The position numbers were made by a program, and so were the translations under genes. Positions 1-6,009 of a stretch of DNA of 10,425 nt are shown here, piece after piece; position 1 is the first letter of the stretch, and each line of letters starts with the position of its first letter. Source of the stretch: SZUA-35 sp037969565 (GTDB lineage: Bacteria > Actinomycetota > Acidimicrobiia > Acidimicrobiales > SZUA-35); contig JBBKXQ010000181.1 of NCBI GenBank assembly GCA_037969565.1, forward strand, positions 1 through 10,425, written 5' to 3'. The notes below the pieces were generated by a model. It was not told the DNA's origin, did no database searches, and saw only the letters and a program-made list of their open reading frames with translations.

Positions 1-105
1 AAACTCGACGTCACCACCCAAGCCGGAGCCATCCTCGCCGGCATCGAACGCGGCTTCGTCTCCCCACCACCCCGCACCAGCCACCTCCTCACCACCACCG
101 CCTGA
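1..105 (+). CDS. C-terminal tail of an unrecognised protein (partial)
   Basis: Reading frame 1 is open from the window edge and ends at the TGA at 103-105, giving 34 residues that finish in SPPPRTSHLLTTTA. The start lies outside the window. I do not recognise the family. The tail is Pro/Thr rich and looks like a disordered C-terminus after a short helix (QAGAILAGIERGF). Its codons end almost only in C (CTC, GTC, ACC, GCC, ATC) with runs of ACC. That is visibly more biased than the operon downstream, so this gene may have a different history or expression level. No function is assigned. Confidence 0.5.
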   Translation, partial: KLDVTTQAGAILAGIERGFVSPPPRTSHLLTTTA

Positions 106-229
106 CCCAAACCTCCTGACGCCAGCCCTCCCGTCGAAACGACTTCTTCGTCGACTCGATTGGCGAACGAGTGACAAGTCCTTGAGCATGCCACGCCATA
201 CAGCTCAAAGGAGCTAACCTCCTTGAGGC
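106..229 (+). other. Intergenic leader before the signalling operon
   Basis: These 124 bases hold no plausible gene. They contain a hairpin at 150-175 and a cluster of repeated, mutually complementary segments at 179-232, both listed separately. The promoter of the operon should lie here or upstream. GTGACA at 171-176 resembles a -35 box, but I find no convincing -10 at normal spacing, so I do not call a promoter. Confidence 0.5.
150..175 (+). terminator. Possible hairpin terminator of the upstream gene
   Basis: GTC-ACTCG (150-158, with one bulged G at 153) pairs with CGAGTGAC (168-175) around a 9-base loop. It lies 45 bases after the upstream stop codon. No T-tract follows, so if it terminates it is not a classical intrinsic terminator. 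It could instead be part of the leader structure of the next gene. Confidence 0.25.
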
Positions 230-232
230 ATG
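179..232 (+). promoter_or_regulatory. Leader with repeated segments that can mask or expose the Shine-Dalgarno
   Basis: TCCTTGAGCATG (179-190) recurs as TCCTTGAGGCATG (220-232), and the second copy contains the ATG of the next gene. Between them, CTCAAAGGAG (204-213) includes a strong Shine-Dalgarno, AAAGGAG (207-213). It can pair with either repeat: TTGAGC 182-187 with GCTCAA 203-208, or CTCAAAGGAG 204-213 with CTCCTTGAG 219-227 with one bulged A. It can also form its own small hairpin, AGCTC 202-206 with GAGCT 211-215. A further stem, CCTC 218-221 with GAGG 225-228, would leave the Shine-Dalgarno free and shorten its 16-base distance to the ATG. These folds exclude one another, which suggests translational control, but no ligand or protein partner can be named. 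Confidence 0.4.
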
Positions 233-1015
233 ACGGCTCGGGAACACGGTTCACAACATGAGGTGGTTGCCGGCCTTCTACGCGCCGGGTCGTTGCTGGC
301 GTCCACCGACCCACTTTCGGAGCGGATGTCGCGCCTTTGCTGTGAACTGGTGGTGATGTTGGACTGCGACCGCAGCAACATCATGCTGTGGAACGGGTCG
401 CAGTACGTCAGCGCCTACAGCTGGGGGAATCCGCCCGATCTCGAGGCCCTGTTTCGTGATCTCACTGCAACGGGCGACGAGCCGTTGGTGCACCAGGTCT
501 GCCACACCGGCAGTTATGGATACGTCAACGACGCCGCCGCAGATCCGGGCACCAACATTCTCGCCTACACGGCTCGGCTGCGAAGCATCGTTTGTGCTGC
601 GATGAGCAACCCCGACGGTTCTCCGCTCGGGTTCATCACGGCCTCATTCGCCGAACGTCCGGGACGGTTCACCGACGAAGATGGTGAAGTCGTCTTGGGT
701 ATTGCCCGTCTCGCCCAAAGTGCACTGATCACCGAGCGTTGGGAAGGCAGTCAACGACGACTGCACGAGGTTGCCGTTTCCGCATCCTCCAACGAACGAG
801 ACCGAATTGGGCGGGAAATCCACGACGATCCTTTGCAGCGTGTCTTCACCCTCTACATGCGATTGCAGAGTGTGTGTCAGGCGAGCACCGATACCGCGAC
901 CCGAGACGCGCTGGCTCCGCTTGTCGAAGACTGTCGAGATCTGGCCGCCTCCTTGCGAAATGTCACGACGGTCCAGGCCCCGATCTTCGAGGATGATTCG
1001 GAATTTGCCGTATGA
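230..1015 (+). CDS. GAF sensor with HisKA_3-type dimerisation domain, no ATPase domain
   Basis: This 261-residue protein is likely cytoplasmic, with no membrane segment. Residues about 20-168 form a GAF domain, a fold that binds small ligands or cofactors. Residues 187-213 match the HisKA_3 dimerisation and phosphoacceptor helix of NarL/DosS-type kinases: ERDRIGREIHDDPLQ, with the expected phospho-His at H198 and the conserved Asp and Gln after it. A second helix follows (about 227-246). The protein then ends after about 15 residues, where a kinase would have its HATPase_c domain. There is no N, G1 or G2 box here or before the next gene, so it should not autophosphorylate. It may be a sensory adaptor, phosphatase or phosphotransfer partner for the response regulator 23 bases downstream. 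ATG 230 is chosen because the GAF domain needs nearly the full length. Domain calls are firm; the role is inferred. Confidence 0.85.
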   Translation: MTAREHGSQHEVVAGLLRAGSLLASTDPLSERMSRLCCELVVMLDCDRSNIMLWNGSQYVSAYSWGNPPDLEALFRDLTATGDEPLVHQVCHTGSYGYVNDAAADPGTNILAYTARLRSIVCAAMSNPDGSPLGFITASFAERPGRFTDEDGEVVLGIARLAQSALITERWEGSQRRLHEVAVSASSNERDRIGREIHDDPLQRVFTLYMRLQSVCQASTDTATRDALAPLVEDCRDLAASLRNVTTVQAPIFEDDSEFAV

Positions 1016-1038
1016 GCGCGCATCGCTAGCATCCGAGC

Positions 1039-1701
1039 GTGGTGGACTCCTCTAGACCCTCTCGAGTAGCACTGGTCGATGATCAGCGGGCCTTCGCGGA
1101 AGCCGTCACGCTCGCGCTCGAGCTCACTGACGATCTTCGCTCGGTTTGCACCGCAGCAAACGCCGATGACGGCTTCGAAGCAATCGCCTCGAGCCGCCCC
1201 GATCTCGTGGTGCTCGACTATCGACTTCAAGGCGCCGCGAGTGGGATCGACCTCGCTCGGCGTATCCGCTCCGCTGACGAAACGGAGTATCCGGGGCTGA
1301 ACGCCACACCAATCGTCTTGCTCACCGGATACCCGGCACCAGTGGTCATCCGTGAAGGAGTCAAGGTCGGTGTTGCCGCGGTCCTGTCGAAGGACCTTCC
1401 CATCGCCGACATCATCCGGGTATTCCGTCGAGCGATCGCCGGCGAGCCCTGTGGCACGGCAATCACCGAAGATCCCTTTGGTCTCACGAAGGGCGAAACC
1501 GAAGTGTTGGAGTACCTGGCTCGAGGGATGAATGCAGCAGAGATCGCACGCGACCTGTGTCTGAGCCTTCACGCCATCCGAGCTCGGATCAAAGGAACGC
1601 TCAAGAAGATGGATGTCTCCGGACAGCTCGAGGCGGTTGCACTTGCAACCAGTCTCGGCTTGGTGGTTCCTCCCCGCGAAGATTCGAGGAAGGCCACTTG
1701 A
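1039..1701 (+). CDS. NarL/FixJ-family response regulator with LuxR-type helix-turn-helix
   Basis: This 220-residue DNA-binding response regulator has a complete receiver at residues 8-135: acidic pair D14-D15 (LVDDQ), phosphoacceptor D60 (VVLDYRL), T96 (LLTGYP) and K118 (LSKD). A LuxR-type helix-turn-helix follows at 149-209, with the family pattern LTKGETEVLEYLARGMNAAE and a recognition helix around SLHAIRARIK. It should bind DNA as a dimer when phosphorylated. Its natural partner would be a HisKA_3-type kinase; the adjacent upstream gene is of that type but lacks the ATPase, so another kinase probably supplies phosphate. The start is GTG 1039 (or GTG 1042). An ATG in the same frame at 1012 overlaps the previous stop but is cut off by TAG at 1027-1029. 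No good Shine-Dalgarno is seen, so translation may be coupled to the upstream gene. Confidence 0.9.
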   Translation: MVDSSRPSRVALVDDQRAFAEAVTLALELTDDLRSVCTAANADDGFEAIASSRPDLVVLDYRLQGAASGIDLARRIRSADETEYPGLNATPIVLLTGYPAPVVIREGVKVGVAAVLSKDLPIADIIRVFRRAIAGEPCGTAITEDPFGLTKGETEVLEYLARGMNAAEIARDLCLSLHAIRARIKGTLKKMDVSGQLEAVALATSLGLVVPPREDSRKAT

Positions 1702-1728
1702 GGCCACAGCCTCTGATTGGCGACCCGC

Positions 1729-2388
1729 ATGGAAGACAACGAAGACCCGAACTCGAGCCGCTCGGAAGTGAGCCCGAGCGACGTCGTCCATCGCCTGAAC
1801 AATTCGCTCATGTCCATCCTCGGCAATGCCGAGCGGGCGCTGGGAGCGACTGATCCGAGCGATCCGGTGCACGCCAACCTCTCGGCGATTGTCCTCGCGG
1901 CGCGGGATGCGGCCGAAACGTGTAGGGGGGCGCTGGCGGGTGTGAACCAACCGGGTGCCGACCCGGATACCAACGGTCCATCCCTGGCTGCCGCTTCAGC
2001 CCGAGCGAGGACGACGAGATTCTCGGGCCTGATTCTCGTCGTCGACGACGCCACCATGGTGCGTCAGCTCTTGGTGATGACTCTGGAGGAGGCTGGTTTC
2101 GCGGTGATCTCGGCCGGGAACGCCACCGAGGCGATGGAGTTGTTCGACAAGTCCGAGGTCGCGGCGATGGTTCTCGACGTGGCAATGCCCGACATGGCGG
2201 GGCCCGATCTCTATGCGCTGCTCAGTACTCGACGCTCCGGTGTTCCCGTTCTGTTCTCCAGTGGATTCTCCGCAGACACCGTGCTCGGTGAACTTCTCGA
2301 AGACGCTCGCGTCGGGTTTCTGCAGAAGCCGTATACCGAGGATGAGCTGCTTTCCGAGTTGGGTCGCCTCCTGAGGTCCGACGAATGA
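1729..2388 (+). CDS. H-box segment plus receiver domain, no ATPase domain
   Basis: This protein has 219 residues from ATG 1729 (TTG 1717 would add four). Near the N-terminus, HRLNNSLMSILGNAERAL (from H21) strongly resembles the H-box of the histidine-kinase class with the HDFNN motif, followed by a second helix (about 46-70). The acidic residue normally next to His is Arg here, which should disable kinase chemistry while keeping a possible phosphorylatable His. A linker of about 25 residues leads to a complete receiver (100-216) with D106-D107, phosphoacceptor D150 (VLDVAMPDM), S178 and K200 (QKP). No ATPase or output domain is present. The stop overlaps the start of the membrane kinase by four bases, so the two are likely translationally coupled. 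Receivers of this type are often fused to the C-terminus of HDFNN kinases, so this may be the detached receiver of that kinase. No clear Shine-Dalgarno is seen. Confidence 0.85.
   Translation: MEDNEDPNSSRSEVSPSDVVHRLNNSLMSILGNAERALGATDPSDPVHANLSAIVLAARDAAETCRGALAGVNQPGADPDTNGPSLAAASARARTTRFSGLILVVDDATMVRQLLVMTLEEAGFAVISAGNATEAMELFDKSEVAAMVLDVAMPDMAGPDLYALLSTRRSGVPVLFSSGFSADTVLGELLEDARVGFLQKPYTEDELLSELGRLLRSDE
2373..2376 (+). promoter_or_regulatory. Ribosome binding site for the membrane kinase
   Basis: GAGG lies eight bases before ATG 2385, inside the end of the preceding gene. It supports the overlapping start at 2385. Confidence 0.5.
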
Positions 2389-3950
2389 GCGGACTCGGTT
2401 CATTCGTTCTCGACGTGCTCGGCGAGATCGGCGGAGGGCGGGGTGAGGGTCAGAACGACCTACCCCGCTTCGCTCTGGGGATGGTGTTCTGGGCCTCGCT
2501 CGCCGTCTTGGCCTTTCAGGAGAAGCAGAAGACGCGGGGGACCGCTGACGATTCGGCACCGGCCCCGCCATCACGAGGCTCGCTGCTCTTCGCCGGTTTC
2601 GCCGTGGGCTTCGGGCGGGAATTCTTCATGTTCGTCGTGGTATCGGCCCGGCTCTACGGGCTCGTCTCTCCGACGACGCTCGAGTACTTCTTTCCACCGA
2701 TCGAGCACACGCTGATGCTGGTCACCCGGGTGATCATTGCGTCGGCGTTCCTTCGTTATACCGGTCGAATTGCCAGACGAACTCGTGGCTATCTGCTGCT
2801 CGCGGCAGTCGCTGCTGCTGCGTTCTATCTCGTCTCAGCTCCCATTTGGGCCTTGATGGTGCGGGATGACCCAGCGCTCCGCTTCTCGAAGTTCTGGGGT
2901 GACTGGGTTGCACACGGTTTGGGATTGGCTTTCTCCGTTGCCGCCATCGTGCTGTTGTTTTGGCACGCAGATCGAATCCAGGCCTCGGTCGTTCTTGCCT
3001 TCTCGATGTTCGCCCTCGACGATTTCCTCATGCTCGTCAACCTTGCTACGGGGGAGATTCACAAAACCATATTCACGCCACTGCGACACAACTTGTATCT
3101 CTGGGCGATTCCAGTTTTCGGATACACCTACATTCGGGAGCAATGGGCCGAGCGTTCCAGCCTCGAGAAGAAGCTTCGTGACTCCGAACGGCTCGAAGCG
3201 GCGGGGCAGCTCGCAGCCGGGGTAGCCCATGATTTCAACAACATGCTTCAGGTGATGATGGGTTATACGAGCCTGGCCCAGAAACGGCTGGCCTCCGGTG
3301 GTGACACCGCCGCCGCACTCGAGAATGTTCAAGAGGCAGGTAAACGGGCCGCCGCCGTGGTCGATCAGCTGATGAGCTTCAGCCAGAACGCCCCTCGGGT
3401 CATGAGCTTCGTCGACTTGAACAGCCTCGTCGAGTCGTTGGCTGCGACAATCGATCGTTTGCTCGGACCCCACGTCCGGATACAGCTCGACCTCGAAGGC
3501 GGGTTACCTCCCGTGTGGGCCGAACGCTCGGCGATGGAACAGGTGGTGGTCAACCTCTGCATGAACGCTCGTGATGCGATGGAGGGCGACGGAACAATCG
3601 TCATCACGACCAGGACCACCGTTTTGGATCTCTCGCGGATCGAGCGCGGCTTGACGGGTGAACCGCAGGTGTCCCTCAGCATTGCCGACGATGGTGCGGG
3701 GATGGATTCGGAGACGCTGGAGAACGCTCGTCTTCCGTTCTTCACCACGAAGCCATCCGGACGAGGCACCGGGCTTGGTCTTGCCACTGCGTCGTCGGTT
3801 GTGGCCGACCACGGTGGTGAGCTGATGATCGAAAGCGCAGTCGGTGATGGTACGACCGTCACGGTGGTGCTGCCCCGGTCATCGCAACCGGCCGGGTCGC
3901 GCGACAAACCGTCTCAGCCAATCACGGCGCATCGGGACTCGCTGATTTAG
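2385..3950 (+). CDS. Seven-helix membrane sensor histidine kinase (HDFNN class)
   Basis: This is a 521-residue integral membrane kinase. Hydrophobic stretches at about 28-44, 66-88, 104-124, 135-158, 174-193, 200-222 and 236-250 suggest seven transmembrane helices with little extracytoplasmic sequence. I do not recognise this sensor module; it could sense a membrane-soluble or bilayer signal. A short charged helix (252-275) leads to the DHp domain with VAHDFNNML and phospho-His H282, then a complete HATPase_c domain: N box around N390-N394 (NLCMNARDAM), G1 box DDGAGM (435-440), F box FFTTKP (452-457) and G2 box GRGTGLGL (459-466). There is no C-terminal receiver, unlike many kinases of this class; the preceding overlapping gene encodes one. 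This is the only protein in the window with a visible kinase ATPase. The tail after residue 498 looks disordered. The start is well supported by a four-base overlap and a Shine-Dalgarno. Confidence 0.92.
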   Translation: MSGLGSFVLDVLGEIGGGRGEGQNDLPRFALGMVFWASLAVLAFQEKQKTRGTADDSAPAPPSRGSLLFAGFAVGFGREFFMFVVVSARLYGLVSPTTLEYFFPPIEHTLMLVTRVIIASAFLRYTGRIARRTRGYLLLAAVAAAAFYLVSAPIWALMVRDDPALRFSKFWGDWVAHGLGLAFSVAAIVLLFWHADRIQASVVLAFSMFALDDFLMLVNLATGEIHKTIFTPLRHNLYLWAIPVFGYTYIREQWAERSSLEKKLRDSERLEAAGQLAAGVAHDFNNMLQVMMGYTSLAQKRLASGGDTAAALENVQEAGKRAAAVVDQLMSFSQNAPRVMSFVDLNSLVESLAATIDRLLGPHVRIQLDLEGGLPPVWAERSAMEQVVVNLCMNARDAMEGDGTIVITTRTTVLDLSRIERGLTGEPQVSLSIADDGAGMDSETLENARLPFFTTKPSGRGTGLGLATASSVVADHGGELMIESAVGDGTTVTVVLPRSSQPAGSRDKPSQPITAHRDSLI

Positions 3951-3993
3951 CACTCTCAAATCTTGCACTGCCTAATTTGGTGAAAGAGAGTGC
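3950..3993 (+). promoter_or_regulatory. Inverted repeat in the 58-base gap between kinase and pseudo-receiver genes
   Basis: GCACTCTC (3950-3957) and GAGAGTGC (3986-3993) are perfect 8-base inverted repeats separated by 28 bases, starting at the last base of the kinase stop codon. Between them, CAAAT (3957-3961) can pair with ATTTG (3975-3979), and ATTTGG (3975-3980) can also pair with CCAAAT (4005-4010), which covers the first two bases of the next start codon. There is no T-tract, so a simple terminator is unlikely. It may be an operator for a dimeric regulator or an RNA structure that tunes translation. I see no convincing promoter boxes. Confidence 0.35.
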
Positions 3994-4008
3994 CGAGACT
4001 TCAGCCAA

Positions 4009-6009
4009 ATGACCGTTGATGCCAACGCACTGCTCGTCGAGGACCACACCGTGGACGAAGACGTCGTGACTCCCATCGGAGATGAGATCGACGCGCCGCG
4101 CGAAGTGTGGGAGCGGATCCAAGCTCGAATCGAAGAGCATCTGCACATGGCCGAGATGGCAACCACTCGTTTGCTCGAGGGTCCGCTCGACGCCGAGACC
4201 ATCGGTCCCACGTTGGAATCGCTCGACTCATTGGCGACCTGGCTCGGCGACCTCGGAATGATTCCTGCTGCGAGGCTCACCCGCCAGCTTCGACAGACCT
4301 TCGAAAGCTCCTCGGCGACGATTCGCGCCGACCTCGACGGCGCCGTACGGGCCGCCGGTCTGGTCGAGGACCTGCGGTCCTCGGTTGCCACCACGGGTGT
4401 GGGCACGAGCCTGTCGGGCACGATTGGCGATCATCTCTTGGTGATCGGCGCACCCAGCCAATCGGTTGACGGTCTGATCTGGTTCTCGGTGACCCTCGGA
4501 TTCACCGTGCATCACGTTCACAGTTTCGGGGGCTGGCCCGAGCGGACGGATGCGATTGTCATCGCGAGCGGACCTGATCGGTCGTTGTCCGAGACCCTGC
4601 TGAGCAGTCGCTCGGCGGCCGAGCGCTACCCCGGCGTTCCGATCCTGGTGGTGAGTTCAGACCCGAGCCCGTCGGACCGCATCGAGCTCGCTCGCCACGC
4701 GACGAGTCTGATGGCGGGATCGTGTCGACCGGCCGATATCGCCAACGAACTCCGACGCAGAATTCACATCGGACGGCGCATGGAGCGGATCGCAGTTCGT
4801 GGCGCTGGAGCCGGCGAACTCGCAATGACCCTGACGGAGCGAGGGATCGTGGCGTGGGTGGCCGACGACGACCGTGACCTGTTGGTGGGTCTCGAGACAG
4901 GGCGGGCATCCGCGGTCGCGCTGATGCCATCGAACGACAACCCTTCGATCATTCGGTTGATTCGGGCTCAGCCAACGACAAGGCATTCGGTCGTCATCGA
5001 GGTCCACGAAACCAAACGGGGCAAGTCCAAGACCCGTCTGAACGACGGGTCGGTACGCGACGCCGCCGGTGCCTCGGCGGGTTTCCGAGCCGACATATCC
5101 TTCGCCGGTGTGACCGATGTGGAGGAGCGGATCGGCGAACTCGTCTCACTCCTTCGTTTGCGAGCCGACGCCGATCCCGACCTCGTGATGAGCTCGAGAA
5201 CCGGAGGAGTCCCCTGGGCGTCCGCCAAATTCCTCGCTGAGCGGCTCCTTCTCGGGATCCACCGAACGAACTCGGTGGCTTCGCTGTGCGTGATCCGATT
5301 CGACGAATCCGATCCAACGAGTGAGATCGACGCAGTTCAAGAAATGATGATGCGAGAATTCCGGACCGACGACCTGGTGACGCGCAGTGGCGACTACGAG
5401 GCGATCATCCTTCTCGGCGGCGTTGATCGGAAGGTTGCGGCTGCCCGGCTCGAGCGCCTCACGGCTCGATTCGATTCTGTGGCGGCTCGTGTCGGAGTTG
5501 CCGAGTTCCCCTATGACGCTCAGAGTGTTGTCGACCTCGTGGCTCAAGCGCAGAACATCGTGGATCGCAGCATCGCCGACGATGGCCCTCGCGTCGCAAC
5601 CGCCGACTGGCGTCCCGGTGGCGTCGTGGCCCATGACGTCGTCCTCGCTGACAGCGATCCCGCAGTGGCTCGTGTGGTCGGCGAAGCGCTGGAACGCTGC
5701 GGCCTCACCGTCGACTACGTCAACGACGGTCAGAACCTGCTCGACCGGCTTCGGAACCCGAACATTCGGTTGCCGCGACTGCTCATCCTGGAGTTCGATC
5801 TCAACAGCGTCGATGGTTTGACGATTCTCCGCCGACTCCAACCGCAAGCGGCGCTCCGTCGTTTTGATGTGGTGATGCTCTCGGCTCGATCCCGTGAGTC
5901 GGACCTGCAACAGGCCTTCGATCTTGGTGTCATGGAGATCATTCCGAAGCCGTTCTCGCCCGGGATTCTGGTGCGTCGGATCCTGCGTCTCTTGGAGGCC
6001 GACCGGTGA
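4009..6009 (+). CDS. Multidomain pseudo-receiver / degenerate GGDEF / C-terminal receiver protein
   Basis: This 666-residue protein, with no membrane segment, resembles a PleD-like regulator that has lost its chemistry. Residues about 33-125 are helical and weakly recall an HPt domain (LDSLATWLGDLGM) but lack its His. Residues about 141-255 and 258-388 look like two receiver-like folds without the acidic pair and phospho-Asp. Residues about 402-522 match a GGDEF domain in outline (R-V-G-V-A-E-F-P-Y-D near 494-503 is the usual late motif), but the signature is GDYEA at 461-465, so diguanylate cyclase activity is not expected. Residues 541-664 are a clearer receiver: D548, S549 where a second Asp is usual, E595 at the phospho-Asp position (LLILEFDL), S625 and K647 (PKPF). 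A scaffold or always-on signalling adaptor is inferred. The start at ATG 4009 lacks a clear Shine-Dalgarno; the stop overlaps the next gene by four bases. Confidence 0.82.
   Translation: MTVDANALLVEDHTVDEDVVTPIGDEIDAPREVWERIQARIEEHLHMAEMATTRLLEGPLDAETIGPTLESLDSLATWLGDLGMIPAARLTRQLRQTFESSSATIRADLDGAVRAAGLVEDLRSSVATTGVGTSLSGTIGDHLLVIGAPSQSVDGLIWFSVTLGFTVHHVHSFGGWPERTDAIVIASGPDRSLSETLLSSRSAAERYPGVPILVVSSDPSPSDRIELARHATSLMAGSCRPADIANELRRRIHIGRRMERIAVRGAGAGELAMTLTERGIVAWVADDDRDLLVGLETGRASAVALMPSNDNPSIIRLIRAQPTTRHSVVIEVHETKRGKSKTRLNDGSVRDAAGASAGFRADISFAGVTDVEERIGELVSLLRLRADADPDLVMSSRTGGVPWASAKFLAERLLLGIHRTNSVASLCVIRFDESDPTSEIDAVQEMMMREFRTDDLVTRSGDYEAIILLGGVDRKVAAARLERLTARFDSVAARVGVAEFPYDAQSVVDLVAQAQNIVDRSIADDGPRVATADWRPGGVVAHDVVLADSDPAVARVVGEALERCGLTVDYVNDGQNLLDRLRNPNIRLPRLLILEFDLNSVDGLTILRRLQPQAALRRFDVVMLSARSRESDLQQAFDLGVMEIIPKPFSPGILVRRILRLLEADR
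5994..5998 (+). promoter_or_regulatory. Ribosome binding site for the HEAT-repeat gene
   Basis: GGAGG lies seven bases before GTG 6006, inside the end of the previous gene. It fixes the GTG start and the GTGA overlap. Confidence 0.7.

Noticed and set aside
106..229. CRISPR repeats or attachment sites in the leader
   Set aside because: Only two copies of a 12-13 base segment exist, without spacers of regular size or an adjacent integrase or tRNA.
230..1701. A frameshift splitting one full-length kinase or kinase-regulator fusion
   Set aside because: No HATPase_c motifs occur in any frame between the DHp helix and the regulator, so no sequencing error could restore a full kinase.
1717..1728. 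TTG at 1717 as start of the H-box-receiver gene
   Set aside because: It adds only four residues; ATG 1729 is the more common start type, though neither has a clear ribosome site.
877..1950. Long open frame on the minus strand (about 357 codons) across three genes
   Set aside because: It runs antisense to well-supported domain-bearing genes, its product has no recognisable domain, and such mirror frames are common in high-GC DNA.
5146..5910. Minus-strand open frame of about 254 codons over the pseudo-receiver gene
   Set aside because: It is antisense to a coherent multidomain frame, with no domain signal of its own.
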